Positions 10,913 to 22,135 of a DNA stretch of 64,000 nucleotides are shown here, one piece after another. The notes below the pieces were generated by a model. That model was not told the DNA's origin. It saw only the letters and a program-made list of their open reading frames with translations, and searched no databases. A program made the position numbers and the translations under genes. The stretch covers positions 22,843,314 through 22,907,313 of the forward strand of contig NC_057824.1 of the NCBI RefSeq assembly GCF_910594005.1. Reading direction: 5' to 3'. Numbering within the stretch: position 1 is the first letter of the stretch; each line of letters begins with the position of its first letter. The stretch comes from Cervus elaphus. Its lineage: Eukaryota; Chordata; Mammalia; Artiodactyla; Cervidae.

Positions 10913-11299
10913 CACAAGTTAGTTATATATTATTACCATATTCTCTTGGTGTTTAACTGACATCTTGGTTTGTTTCTTAGCCTGTTTGTCTGACCTCCAT
11001 CCATCTGTTCTTTATAAACTGGGTTGCTCTAGGCTTCTCTCATAGCCTCTTTCCATTTCAGGTTACACATCCTTCCTAGGAAGGCTCATCTACCACTGTA
11101 GCTTCAGGTATCATTTTTATGCTGAGAATTTCTGTTCTTTTGTCTCTAGCCCAGGTTTTTCTCCTGAGCTTCACACTCAAACTATATCACCTTTTCTCTT
11201 GGTCCTCTCCCAGGGATTTCAGACTCTCTTTGCTCCAGATGGAGTACATAGCTCTCTCCTGAAACCCGACCTTTCTCCCAGGCCTACTATCTCGTGATC
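10913..11299. other. Unique or strongly diverged DNA
   Basis: A pyrimidine-rich stretch upstream of an L2 match. It may be a more decayed part of the same L2, but I cannot show that. Confidence 0.4.
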
Positions 11300-11660
11300 C
11301 ATTCAGACACTCAAACCGGAGTCCTCCCCACTCCCCAGGCAGTCATTCATCATGTCCCGCTGTTCCAAACCACCCATTGCTACCTCATCACCATCCTTTC
11401 CGGCGAAGACATCTCCACAGTTGTCCTAATTGGTCTCCCTGCTGCCAACCTTGCCCACTTCCACTTCATCACGCAGCTGGAGCGATCTTTAAACAACAAA
11501 AATCAGATCGTGCCAACCCCCCACCTGAAACACACCGATAACTTCTCTTCGTTCTGAGAAAAAAAATCCCAACTCCTTAATGCCAGACAGATACAGCGCC
11601 CCCTGGGGCATCCTCTGAGATTTGTATTGTAACTGCATCATTGCCCACCGGCTCCAGTCT
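11300..11660. repeat. L2 LINE fragment
   Basis: L2-like order: 'tcctaattggtctccctgct', 'tggagcgatctttaaacaac', 'aaaatcagatcgtgcc' and 'aaatcccaactccttaa'. It is ancient and non-coding. The strand was not assigned. Confidence 0.6.
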
Positions 11661-12385
11661 GCCCAGTCTGGCTTCCCTCCCTTCTTTGCAGGTGTTGTAC
11701 TTGAGAACATTCCCCAGGAAACCTCCTGCTTGCAAATCTCTACTCAGAGTTTAGATCCTGAGCAAACTGATTGTCTTACGAGGTCCTCTATAGTCTGGCT
11801 CCAGCACATTGTCTGGTCTTAGGTCAATGCGAACTGAGTTCCGGGGTTGATTGGCTGGTTGTCTGCTTGGGGCGACGTGCATTCTGCATGAAGTGGTTAT
11901 CACTGGGCATGTGTTTAGTGGCTCTCAGGGGCATGGTCAGACGACATCCCCGGTAATCATGGGCAATGCAGACCGCCATCAGGAACAATGCAATCCAGGT
12001 AGCTCAGGGGAAGGGAGGAGAGGTTTTTTGTTATTGTTGTGGTTTATTTGCAGATAATTTGCCTCTGAATTGATTTCTGTGTTTTCTCTACTCTGCCAAG
12101 CCAGGAACAAAAAGCAAAGGCAAAAATTTCAGAATGTGTTGCAGCCAATGGAACTCTCTCTGAATCTCACCTTTTTTAAACAACTTGCTGTGAGAACAGC
12201 AAGGGCAGATCGCTGGCAGGATTCTTTGTGAAATTTGGTACTAAGCCCATCCTGCCAAATAAAGAGAAAAAGCAAGAGCAACAGCATCCCAAGCTTTTCT
12301 CAGAAGCTTGGAGACTAGTTTGAGAGTAAGCTTGAAGACCTGGATTCCAGGCCTTGCATGTACTCTGACATCTGCCTGTACCACT
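11661..12385. other. Mostly unique DNA
   Basis: No gene was found. The first 160 bp may extend the L2. The segment at about 12060-12240 is repeat-free and looks like ordinary single-copy DNA. Confidence 0.4.
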
Positions 12386-12660
12386 CTTCCAGCTTTATTG
12401 GTCTGCATAAATCCTGCTTGTGCTTTAAGATTCATCTCGGGAATGACCTCCTACAGGAGGTCTCTCCCCTGATTCCCCAGCAGGATTATATACCTCCTCT
12501 CTGCTGACATCATGTTGTCCGGTAACTTTTTATTTCTCTCTTTGCATTGGCCGCTAGGAAGCTTGGTGTTCAATGTGCAGGCTACCAGTAATCTGTTCAG
12601 TATATGTGTCATGGACATTCGTCTCACTTCCAACTTTCTCTTCTTTTCTTTTTTTAGTAT
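12386..12660. repeat. L2 LINE fragment
   Basis: L2-type 3' sequence: 'taagattcatctcgggaatg', 'cctacaggaggtctctcccc' and 'gactttttatttctc'-like order. It probably continues at 13020 beyond the CHR insertion. Confidence 0.55.
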
Positions 12661-12689
12661 GATGGTGAATTTATTACTATGAAATATTA

Positions 12690-12867
12690 TTTATTTATTT
12701 TGGCTATGTTGGGTCTTCATTTCAGCACACAGGCTTTCTAACTGTGGAGCAGGGGCTTAGTTGCCCCCAAGGCATGTGGGATCTTAGTTTCCGGACTGGG
12801 GATCAAACCCAAGTCCTTTGCATTGGAAGGCAGATTCCTCACCACTGGACTGCCAGGAAAGTCCCCA
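12690..12867 (-). mobile_element. CHR-type tRNA-Glu SINE
   Basis: Antisense CHR SINE with a (ttta)n tail at the left, 'tggctatgttgggtcttc' and the head 'actgccaggaaagtccc' at the right. It lies within L2 sequence. Confidence 0.88.
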
Positions 12868-13019
12868 ACTTCCTCTTCTTTTGGTTACACTTATTTTCCT
12901 TTCCTTTAATTTCCTTACTAGCATATAGTTGTCTTGACATACTGACTCCAATCAATTTTTCAAGCAAGAGGGTTTGTTTTTTTTAAGTGACTACAATGTG
13001 TCATGATTAACCTTCTACT

Positions 13020-13140
13020 TATTTCCTTTCCCCGTGGGTTTGTGAGTTTATGAAGAAAAGATGATGACATCTTCTCACCCACCTGCCCAGCACATAGTGG
13101 GTCCTCAAAAATATTTACTGATGGAGGGGACCTGTTCTAA
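13020..13140. repeat. L2 LINE 3' end
   Basis: Typical L2 3' terminus: 'ctgcccagcacatagtgggt' followed by 'cctcaaaaatatttactgat'. It is likely the distal part of the L2 at 12386. Confidence 0.65.
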
Positions 13141-13600
13141 GGAGTGTGTGGGGGTGAATCTAGTGCTTTGACTTTGGACCCAGTGCTTTAGACAAAGAAA
13201 ATTGTACAAGCCAGATATTCTGTGGTATTTTTTTTTTTTTTAATTTAAAAATATCATGGATGATTTTGTGACCAGGTGGCCTGGAGAGGGAAGGAAGGAA
13301 GCAGAGAAACCTCTAGAGGGAATATATTTCATTTAAGAGGCAGCCCTTCACCCTCTTCCTCTGCCCTCGCTGTGACTAGGCTTTATGTTAAATTGGGAGG
13401 GGGGTAGATCTAAGTACATAAAGTACTGAACAGAAGCCGCTAACTTCTTTTTAAAAATTAAAGTGCATTTCCATTTTCCTCATGAAGTGATAGTTATTTC
13501 TGTTTATTTAGCAGGACCGTATGACATAGTGATACCCATACTCCTGACATGATCACATTTTATTTTTCATTTTTTTTTTCATTATCACATTTTAAATGGA
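13141..13600. other. Unique DNA
   Basis: No repeat or gene was recognised. It includes T-rich runs at 13230 and 13565. Confidence 0.4.
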
Positions 13601-13760
13601 CAATATCCCCTGGAGAAGGGTACCTTTATCCTCATTTTCCAGAAGAAAGATGTGAGGCTCAGAGAGGTGAGGTAACTTGCCTAACGTTGCCCAGCTGAGG
13701 GCGAACCAGAATTTGAGCCTTGGTTCATCTGACCCCAAAGCCCATTATAATCTCCTCCTA
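13601..13760 (-). repeat. MIR fragment
   Basis: Antisense MIR: 'tgaggctcagagaggtgagg', 'taacttgcctaacgttgccc' and 'agctgagggcgaaccagaat'. Confidence 0.75.
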
Positions 13761-13897
13761 CATCCTTCTGACAGGGGACAAAGATGAATGATGATATGGA
13801 CCAAGTGGTTTCCCAGGGGAAAACCCAGGACTCGGGGGAAAGGGTTCTTTCAAGTTGACCCATCAAGGACCCATTTCCTCCTCTTATCTCAAAATTT

Positions 13898-13960
13898 GTT
13901 GTTGCTGTTCAGTCACTAAGTCATGTCTGACTCTTTGTGACCCCCGTGGACTGCAGCATG
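13898..13960 (-). mobile_element. SINE or BovB 3'-tail fragment, 60 bp
   Basis: Only the 3' terminal sequence shared by BovB and Bov-tA is present ('gttcagtcactaagtcatgt' to 'ggactgcagcatg'). It is a heavily 5'-truncated insertion or a remnant. Confidence 0.75.
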
Positions 13961-14084
13961 TTGTTTGATTTTGCACTAGATGTCTTGTGTATAGAGAATA
14001 ACCCCCCACATCCCAAGCAGCTGCCACACCCTGACGCCCTGCTGCCCTGGCCAGATGCTTGCTGGTTACATATTGTTTAAGACG

Positions 14085-14215
14085 CTCATTCTCAAACCTA
14101 GCTTCGCTGTAGTATCTTCTGGGGAACTTGAAAAAACACCTCTTCTGGACCCAATCAAATCCAGATTCCCAGGATGGGACCCAGGCCTCAGCTTTGTTTA
14201 AAGCTCCCCAGGTTA
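14085..14215 (+). mobile_element. MER5-type hAT element
   Basis: The order 'cattctcaaacctagcttcg', 'ctggggaacttg', 'atccagattcccaggatggg' and 'agctccccaggt' matches the non-autonomous hAT element MER5. Confidence 0.65.
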
Positions 14216-14227
14216 TATCAAGCGTTA

Positions 14228-14692
14228 CTGTTTTTGTTCACTTGCTAAATCGTGTCTGACTCTTTGTGACTCCATGCACTGCAGCACGCCAGGCTTCCCT
14301 GTCCTTCATTATCTCCCGAAGTTTGCTCAAACTTGGATCCATTGAATCGGTGATGCCATCCAACCATCTCATCTTCTGCCATCCCCTGCTCCTCCTGCCC
14401 TCAATCTTTTCCAGCTTCGGGATCTTTTCCAACGAGTCAGCTCTTTGCATCAGGTGGCCAAAGGATTAGAGCTTCAGCAGCAGTCCTTCCAATGAATATC
14501 CAGGGTTGATTTCCTTTAGGATTGTCTGGTTGGATCTCCTTGCTGTCCAAGGGATTCTCAAGAGTCTTCTCCAGCACCACAGCCCAAAAGCATCAATTCT
14601 TCGGCACTCAGCCTTCTTTATGGTCCAACTCTCACATCCATACATGACTACTAGAAAAATCATAGCTTTGAATATGAGTACCTTTATCTCAA
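14228..14692 (-). mobile_element. BovB LINE 3' end, truncated
   Basis: An antisense BovB 3' fragment. The minus strand encodes YGCESWTIKKAECRRIDAFG and QRADSLEKIPKLEKIEGRRS. Its tail is at 14228 and its truncated 5' side is near 14692. Confidence 0.92.
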
Positions 14693-14929
14693 AATAGAGG
14701 GGCAGATATAAGCCACATTTATTGGTGTGCAACTGGCTTAGATTTGAAGAGGGAAGTGGTCATTTTTCATGGGCAGCTCTTGGAAACAAGGCTGGCTCAG
14801 AATTTCTTGGAGACAGATGAACAAAAATACTAAGAAGTAAGATTGGATGGTCCACAATTAATCATTGTGTAGGGCTCTAGGAGGTAAACATTGTCTGATA
14901 TTCTTGAATTTCTGTCCCTACATTTTGAT

Positions 14930-15170
14930 GTGCCAATGAGTCATTAAACTAGCATTAATGCAACTCTATGTGCTGGGCCACGAGCTTAGAGTTCTGTCAG
15001 TATAATCATAATTGATCTGAGTACCAGCTGATGAAGTAGGCACCATCACTGCCTTTATTTCACAGATGAGGAAGCAGAGCCAAGGAGTAAGAAAGCAGTA
15101 CCTCCAAGGTCACAAATCATAAGGGTTAGATTGCAACCTGGTTCTGATGAACTTCAATGACTAAACTGAC
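14930..15170 (-). repeat. MIR
   Basis: Antisense MIR: 'tgtgctgggccacgagctta', 'cacagatgaggaagcagagc' and 'ctccaaggtcacaaatcata'. Confidence 0.7.
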
Positions 15171-15227
15171 TGCCTAAGAGCTGAATCTGGCCCTTGAATA
15201 TTCTTGCTTGATTTCCACAGTGTTTTA

Positions 15228-15485
15228 TCATTAAAAAAATTTTTCTTAAAGTCCATTTTTCGACTGAATTGGATCTTAGTGGTAGCATGCAGGATCTTTT
15301 GTTGCAGTGCTCGGGCGTCTCTCTAGTTGTGAGGCATGGACTCTAGAACTTGGCTTTCAGTAGCTGTGAAGTCTGAGGTTTAGGTGCCCCACAGTATGTG
15401 GGATTTTAGTGCCTTGACCAGGGATGGAAACTGAATCCCCTGCATTGCAAGGTGGATTCTTAACCACTGGACTACCAGGGAAGTT
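15228..15485 (-). mobile_element. CHR-type tRNA-Glu SINE, diverged
   Basis: Antisense CHR SINE: 'ttgttgcagtgctcgggcg', 'ccttgaccagggatggaaac' and the head 'ggactaccagggaagt'. Confidence 0.85.
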
Positions 15486-16400
15486 GCTTATTATTATTAT
15501 TAGCCAAAAATTTTAAAAATTAAAGAATGTACCAAAATTTGATTCCTTAATTCATCCTAAAAAATGATATGATCTGGTAACCCTGCACATTCTCACCGCA
15601 GACTGAAAATGGCTGAGACGGGGCCGTAGCTGTGCTTTCTAGAAAGCACTGTCGCTCATTTATGTAACCTGCTTGGCACCTGTAGGTACCTGAGATTTCC
15701 ACCTTTGGTCAAAACCACTCTGGCATGTAATTGGAGCAGGAGACGAGAGCCTGATGCCCGCATGTGACAGGAACATCATTTCCTTTGGATCTTCTACCTG
15801 TAGGCAGCATGACCCAAACTGAACTTGAACTTGACTAACTCCTCCTTGGATCAGAAGGATGGGGGACTTCATGGCCCATCATTGTGAATCTAGGTGTGTA
15901 GAAAAAGCAGGGATCAGGACCTCCTTAGAAGCCAGTGAAAAGGCTCAGACATTTTGTCTAAATCTTCCCTGAAAAAGCCCTAAGTTTCAGAATTCCTACA
16001 GGTATCGTTAAACTAGATGTCAAGTCCAGGTCAACCCCACCCCCAAGGATCACAGCCATAATTCTGGTGCCCAGAGGGAGAAAAACCAGGTAAAGAGCAT
16101 CCCCTTTGTAGAATTCTGACTTAACAAAGCTTATTTACATCTCTGTGTGCTGCAAGTTACAATAGCATTGTCTTTCTTTGCATAAATAATGTGTAAATAT
16201 GTGGTAAGTCACTGAGTGTTCGTTATAGTCCTTGGGAAGTGGAAGGACAAAGTAGTCAACCTTACACAGATGTTTAGAGGATACACATCTCCACCTTTCC
16301 TGAATTAAACTGGTGTTTGTCTTACCTGCCCAGAGAAGTCCAGGGGAATGTTTTTCTGTGGATTCACTGGCTGCCAGTGAAAGGCCAGAAATTCACTGCT
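15486..16400. other. Unique DNA
   Basis: About 0.9 kb without a recognisable repeat. Short open frames show no domain. Confidence 0.45.
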
Positions 16401-16404
16401 GGAC

Positions 16405-16455
16405 GATGATGGATGATGGATGGATGATGGATGGATGATGATGGTGGTGATGAAG
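16405..16455. repeat. (GATG)n/(GGAT)n simple repeat
   Basis: An imperfect gatg/gat tract of about 50 bp, immediately upstream of a MIR. Confidence 0.85.
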
Positions 16456-16464
16456 GTAGCATCT

Positions 16465-16625
16465 CCATCGAGGGCACCTGTTATATACTAGGTTGGGTGC
16501 TTTGTATGTATCACCTCCAATCTCCATAACAACCCTTTGCACTTGTTCTTATTATTTGCATTTTGCAAATGAGGAAACTGAGGCTCTTGTGAGATGACAC
16601 GCCCGAGGTCACAAGCTCGAAAAAG
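16465..16625 (-). repeat. MIR fragment
   Basis: Antisense MIR: 'ataacaaccctttgcacttg', 'gcaaatgaggaaactgaggc' and 'cgcccgaggtcacaagc'. Confidence 0.75.
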
Positions 16626-17574
16626 TCATAGCTGTTGTTCACAGATATTCTACTGCAGTTTCATTTGCTTCCCAAATCTTCCACCCTGCCATATACGTAA
16701 ATTCTCCAGCAATTTAAATTAAGCCATCTGGGCTACCCTGGAGTACAATTTGGAAGCGCTCCATCGACCCCATTTCCTAATTATCCAGTGGAAATTTATG
16801 AGTCGAGAAGACTTCATGCATTCATCACTGTGTAAGGTTCTGGAAACTTCAAGATGTGTAGCTGTAAGAATTCATTTCAAATGAATGTGGTGAATGAAGG
16901 AGCTGGTGAGTGGGGGCAGGCCACTTCACTCCTCCCGGGATCACCCCGACAACACATGAACCCCTCTCCCGGATGTTTCTTTAATTAGGCAAGGCACAGA
17001 GAACATGTTCTGAAAATTGCTAATGGTTGGGTGGCTGCTCCGTATTAAGAAATGCTAACCTTTTTATCCAGAGGAACTCAATTAACATGAATCAACCAGT
17101 AGTTAATAATAATAATAAAGCAGAATGATCATTGAATGAAAGGCTTTTATTTTCATTTCACAGGAATCATTTGCTAAATGTGAAGAGGCTTCTCTGTGTC
17201 TTTAATGGAAAAGAGACAGGATGCCCTTGGGTGTATCTCTAAGGCCTTAGAGAGGGGGAGGGAGCTTTCTGAAATTTTTTGTTTTGAGGCTCAGGAAGGA
17301 AACAAGTGTTAAATGAGTCCTTCTTCCTCTGCTTCCTCATCTATTTCTCTACCACTACAAACTTCTCACTCTTTCCGGGGCTCAGCGCATGATCACATGC
17401 AAGGAGTCTTGGCTTTGAAAGCTCAACAGAGTGTCAGGGGCTTGAACAGCAAAATCAAAGGGAGAGAACAAAAGACGAAGGGCTTTCATCTGTACCGAAT
17501 GAGTCAGGAGCCGAGTTGAGGGTGGGCAGAGAGGTGTAGACCTCAGGCAGCAGAAGGAAGAGGGCCTGAATTTC
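16626..17574. other. Repeat-free unique DNA, possible conserved non-coding segment
   Basis: About 0.95 kb of single-copy DNA, unusually free of transposons for this window. The part at 16680-17170 holds homeodomain-like AT cores (ttaattaggc, aattgctaat, taattatcc). No coding signal was seen. Conservation is inferred only and was not tested. Confidence 0.4.
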
Positions 17575-17750
17575 TTGACCGCCTTCTCTATGCCGGGCAC
17601 TAGGTGTTTGGACAGTTACTTGAATTGACACACCCAACAGCTCTATGGGGCAAGGTGTTATTGTCTGTAATTTACGGATAAGGAAATGAAGGCCAGTTGT
17701 CCCTGGTGTCACAGGTGATGAGAAAAGGGGCTGAAATCTAATTCAGATCT
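17575..17750 (-). repeat. MIR fragment
   Basis: Antisense MIR: 'tatgccgggcactaggtgtt', 'tacggataaggaaatgaagg' and 'tggtgtcacaggtgatgag'. Confidence 0.7.
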
Positions 17751-17890
17751 TTTTCTGTGACTTGGTTCCCTTGACCCTGGTGAAGAATGCCTTCAGCTAC
17801 TGGGTATGCTGTGTTCTAACTGATGACTCTGGTTTTTATAGAGGCATCAGGGAGAGAGAAGAGAAGGCAACAAAGAACATCAGGGGCAAG

Positions 17891-17973
17891 AGGATGGGAG
17901 AAAGGGGAAAGTGGATGGGAGAAAGGGACAGGGGATGGGAGAAAGGGACAAGAGGATGGGAGAAATGGGCGAG
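17891..17973. repeat. Minisatellite, four units of about 21 bp
   Basis: Four tandem units start at 17891, 17912, 17932 and 17953. Each contains gatgggagaaa followed by gggacaag or a variant. The overlapping open frames on the plus strand are translations of this tract and are not genes. Confidence 0.85.
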
Positions 17974-17996
17974 GTCTCAAGGAGAAAAAACACATG

Positions 17997-18131
17997 GAAT
18001 TCCCTGGTGGCCCAGTGGTTAGGACACAGTGCTTATATTGCTGGGACCCAACTTTGATGCCTGGTCAGGGAACTAAGATTCCACATGCCTTGTGGCATGG
18101 CCAAAATATGTAAAAATATTTAAAAAAAATT
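17997..18131 (+). mobile_element. CHR-type tRNA-Glu SINE, short form
   Basis: Sense CHR SINE: 'ccctggtggcccagtggtta', 'ctggtcagggaactaagatt' and 'ggcatggccaaaata', with an A-rich tail. Confidence 0.88.
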
Positions 18132-18379
18132 TCAGCCCACAACAACCAGAAAATGTACTCAAGATTTCTACATTATTTTGTATATAAATTTTCATCAAAA
18201 GAAAAAAAACACTGAGAACAATTGTTCAAGTTAATGATACACTTGCTGAAATACTTAGGGGAAAGTATGCTGACACTTAGCAATTTACTTCGAAAGGCTT
18301 TTCATTGGAAAATAAGATGGATTAATGAATGGATAGGTAAAAGGATAGATAAGTGATAAAGCAAATATAATAAATAACA

Positions 18380-18720
18380 TTTTCTTTTTAATTGAAGTAC
18401 AGATGATTTATACTGGTGGCTCAGAAGTAAAGCAACCACATGACATGCAGGAAACATAGGTTTGATCCTTGGGTTGGGAAGATCCCCTGGAGAAGGAAAT
18501 GGCAACCCACTCCAATATTCTTGCCTGGAGAATCTCATGGACAGAGGAGCCAGGTGGGCTACAGTCCATGGAATTGCAGAATTGGACGCGACAGTGACGA
18601 AAGAGCAACAACAAAAACAGCAGCTGATTTATGATGTTGTGTTAATTTCAGCCATGTAGCAAAGTGACTCAGTTATACATATATATGTATACATTATTTT
18701 TATAATAATGTATCAATGGT
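18380..18720 (-). mobile_element. L1 3' UTR fragment split by a SINE
   Basis: The antisense L1 tail occurs in two blocks, 18380-18411 ('ttttaattgaagtacagatg') and 18625-18720 ('tatgatgttgtgttaatttc', 'agtgactcagttatacat'). The Bov-tA SINE between them explains the split. Confidence 0.8.
18404..18632 (+). mobile_element. Bov-tA SINE with 8-bp TSD, inside L1
   Basis: The SINE at 18412-18624 is bounded by tgatttat at 18404-18411 and 18625-18632. Its first bases are lost (it starts at 'ctggtggctcag'). The tail is 'agagcaacaacaaaaacag'. Confidence 0.9.
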
Positions 18721-19020
18721 AGAATATAGGTGGTAAGTATATGGGTTTTCACTTTAACATTACTTCAACTTTCTTGTGTTTGAAAGCTTTTATAATAAAA
18801 CGTTGGAAAAGGACTTACGGAGCATCTGCTGTATGCCAAGCACTGAATGAGGTAATGGGAATTGAATAATGAGCAATGTAGACAAGTTTGTTATCTTAGT
18901 TCTTTTGGGATTCTGTAACAACCACAGACAAGTGGCTTACACAACAAACTCTTCTTTCTCCCAGTTTTGGAGGCTGGGAAGTCCAAGACAAAGGCACTGG
19001 CAGACTTGGTGTCTGATGAA

Positions 19021-19636
19021 GACCAGCTTCCCCTACATGGACCACAGCCTTGTCGTGGCGAAGGAGCTTAAGTAACTCGATGAAGCTATGAGCCATGCTA
19101 AAGCTGTGACAAACCTAGGCAGCATATTAAAAAGCAGAGACATTACTTTGCTGACAAAGGTCCATATAGTCAAAGCTTTGGTTTTTCCAGTGGTCACATA
19201 CGGATGTGAGATTTGAACCATAAAAAAGACTTGGTGAGGAAGAATTGATGCTATTGAGCTGTGGTGCTGGAGAAGAGTGTTGAGAGTCCCTTGGACAGAA
19301 AGATCAAGCCAATCAATCCTAAAGGAAATCAACCCTGAATATTCATTGGGAGGACTGTTGCTGAAGCTGAAGCTCTAATACTTTGGCCACCTGATGCAAA
19401 CAACCCACTCATTGGGAAAGACCCTGATGCTGGGAAAGACTGGAGGCAAAAGGAGAAGGGGGCGCCAGAGGATGAGATGGTCGGATGGCATCACGGACTC
19501 TATTCATCACTGACATGAATCTGAGCAAACGCCTGGAGATAGTGGAGGACAGAGGAGTCTGGTGTGCTGCAGTCCATGGGGTCTCAAGGAGTCAGACACG
19601 ACCTAGTGACTGAACAACTGTGAGGACCTGCTTCCT
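19021..19636 (+). mobile_element. BovB insertion: inverted 5' piece joined to sense 3' end
   Basis: The BovB 3' end runs in sense from about 19096 to 19624. At 19033-19092, 60 bp match the BovB 5' region in the opposite orientation ('ggaccacagccttgtc', 'atgaagctatgagccatgc'; compare 54238-54280). Imperfect direct repeats flank both parts: gaccagcttccc (19021-19032) and gacctgcttcct (19625-19636). This resembles a twin-priming inversion with a large internal loss. Confidence 0.85.
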
Positions 19637-20609
19637 GGTTCATAGACGGTCATCTTCTCACTGTGTCCTCACATGTGAGGGGTGAGGAAGCTCTCTGGGG
19701 TCTCTGTTATAAGGGCACTAATCCTATTCACAAGGGCTCCACCCTCAGGATCTCCTCACCTCCCAATGCCACCACATGGCCAGCTTCTAATGCTGCCACA
19801 CTGAGGGCGAGGTTTTCAACAAATGAGTTGGAGGGGGACATGAACATTCAGCCCATCACAGTCCTCATCCTTGCGAGGCTTGCATGCTGGAGTAGTTCAT
19901 TAGCAGTTGTGGTTTCCAGAGACGTACCCTGCGGGCACATTCATTTAAGAGTCAATCAGATTTGGGCCGACCTCCACGTGTACCATGTATTTTACATTTA
20001 GCTGCTCAATGAGCACAGGCCTGCTGGCTTTCTGCCTCCACTCAGATGATGAATGCCACAGCAGCCCCTGGTTGTGCAAAGATAAATCACTGCAGGTCCA
20101 AGTGGTAAACCACAGAAATAACAGCAATTTATATAGACCCCAGGAGTCCCCTGTGAGAACTCTCACTATTTACGATGTGTAGTAATGGAAGTTAAAAGTG
20201 AGGATGGGGGTGGCAGCCTTATTTTATTACCATCTGTACACCACAAAAGAAATCCAAATGGAAATGCTCATTGGAAAGCCAGTTAGTTAGAAAATCCTCA
20301 TGACACAAAATTTATCATGAAAAAAAAAAAAATAGGCAACCACATAAAGCTGCAGTAATATTTTCAATGCCAGCTGAGCATTTTTGAATTGGAACAAAGG
20401 GATTCTTCAATATTCTCAAATGACTTCTAAGCTTATGGTCTAAATCCCAGTGAGCAAAATGTTGCACTGATTCAAATCACAGTAAGAGAAAATAAATAAT
20501 TCTTCTGCCAATGTTTACATTCAGGGGGTTTGGGAAACCTGGACTAAGATGGGGAAAAAAAAAAAAACTTAGCATCCTGAAATGTGAGTTTTCTATGATA
20601 TCATAACTT
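19637..20609. other. Unique DNA, little repeat content
   Basis: No gene was found. The segment at about 19880-20240 is repeat-free single-copy DNA. A12-type runs lie at 20322 and 20555. Confidence 0.4.
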
Positions 20610-20765
20610 ACAGGTTTGAATTCTGATTTTTGCTAGGTGAACTTAGGCCAGTTACTTTGCCTCATTAAGCCTCAGTTTCTTTATCTGTAAATGCAGTAAA
20701 ACCACCCATACAAAGTGTCTCAAGAATTTGAAACAAGACATGGAACTTAGTATCCTTAGTACTTG
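20610..20765 (+). repeat. MIR, interrupted by SINE
   Basis: Sense MIR: 'taggccagttactttgcctc' and 'cagtttctttatctgtaaat'. It probably resumes after the SINE at 20971-21002 ('ctcataatcagtgttcagaa'). Confidence 0.7.
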
Positions 20766-20970
20766 TTTAGTTGCTAAGTCATGTCCAGATCTTTTTGTGA
20801 CCCCATGGACTGTAGCCCGTCAGGCCCCTCTATCCATGGGATTTCCCAGGCAAGAATACTGGAATGGGTTGCCTTTCTTTCTCCAGGCCATCTTCCCGAC
20901 CCAGGGATTGAACCCACATCTTCTGCATTGGCAGGCTGATTCTTTACCACTGAGCCACCAAGGAAGCCCA
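20766..20970 (-). mobile_element. Bov-tA type SINE
   Basis: Antisense SINE from 'ttgctaagtcatgtccagat' to 'ccaccaaggaagccc', inserted in the MIR. Confidence 0.9.
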
Positions 20971-21002
20971 TCCTAGTCTGGCTCATAATCAGTGTTCAGA
21001 AA

Positions 21003-21088
21003 ATGGTACTGATGATGGTGATGATGGTGGTGATAATGGTGGTGATGACAATGGTGATGGTGATGATAATGATGGTAGTGATGACTAT
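21003..21088. repeat. (GATGGT)n-like simple repeat
   Basis: An imperfect gat/ggt tract of about 85 bp, next to the MIR end. Confidence 0.85.
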
Positions 21089-21510
21089 AAAAGCAATGCT
21101 GAAAATTATAGTGAAAATGGTGATGCTTTGCTGGAGGATGAAGAAAAGCAGGAGAGCAAGCAGTTGAATATTGCCTTGAGCGAGCAGGGAGGCAACTATT
21201 CTGTCTCTGGAGGAATTAAATGGCATGAAATCAACCAAGATATTTTGGACATGGGAACTATTGAAAGGCTTTAGAAGAAAACCAACAGAAGGAGATTACC
21301 TGATAGCTAGGGTGCAAATGGTTTCTCTTTAATCAATTCTCAGTCTAGTTTATCCATAGAGTGCTGTGATCAATTAGTAATGCCTGCTATGGTTTTGGAT
21401 AGAGACACAGCCACATAGGTGAGTTTATAGCTTCTGGTAAAGAATTCCAAGCAGAGTTCTAATATTTTGCACTTATGGATTCTCTGAAGGTTTAATATTA
21501 TTTGGGTGTG
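21089..21510. other. Unique DNA
   Basis: Nothing was recognised here. Confidence 0.4.
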
Positions 21511-21815
21511 CAAACCAGTCAATACTAAAGGAAATCAACCCAAAATATTCATTGGAAGGAGTGATGCTGAAGCTGAAGCTCCAGTACTTTTGCCATCTAA
21601 TGCGAAGAGCCGACTCACTGGAAAAGACACTGATGCTGAGAAAGACTGAGGGCAGGAGGAGAAGGGAACAACAGAGGATGAGATGGCTGGATGGCATCAC
21701 TGACTCAATGGACATGAGTTTGAGCAAACTCCGGGAGATGGTGAAGGACAGGGAGGCCTGGTGCGCTGCAGTCGATGGGATGTCAAAGAATCGGACATGT
21801 CTTATCGATAGAACA
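21511..21815 (+). mobile_element. BovB LINE 3' end, truncated
   Basis: A BovB fragment starts at 'caaaccagtcaatactaaag'. The frame 21552-21815 encodes RRADSLEKTLMLRKTEGRRR and MRWLDGITDSMDMSLSKLRE. It ends in diverged tail sequence near 21815. Confidence 0.92.
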
Positions 21816-21936
21816 ACCTCATTAGTTTTGAGAGCAGGGGCCATCTATTTATTAATATAAATATTAATAATAAATTTTAACTTTGTTAATATAAATGTTA
21901 ATCATTATCTTTTAAAATATTTATTCCCTTTTATGG

Positions 21937-22135
21937 GGACTTCCCTGGTGGTCCAGTGGTTAAGAATCTGACTTTCACTGTAGGGAGCGTGGTTTCGATC
22001 CTTGGTCAGGGAAGTAAGATCCCACATACTGGGGCAACTGAGCCTGTGACCACAGCCAGAGAGATGCCCTCAGGAGGAGATCCCATGTGCTTCAACTAAG
22101 GCTCAACACAGCCAAATAAATAAATAGACAAGCTC
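21937..22135 (+). mobile_element. CHR-type tRNA-Glu SINE
   Basis: Sense CHR SINE: 'gggacttccctggtggtcca', 'tggtcagggaagtaagatcc' and 'acacagccaaataaataaat'. The middle section is rearranged compared with other copies. Confidence 0.88.

Noticed and set aside
17762..18113. Two overlapping open frames rich in Gly, Glu, Arg and Trp
   Set aside because: They translate the 21-bp minisatellite and the following CHR SINE.
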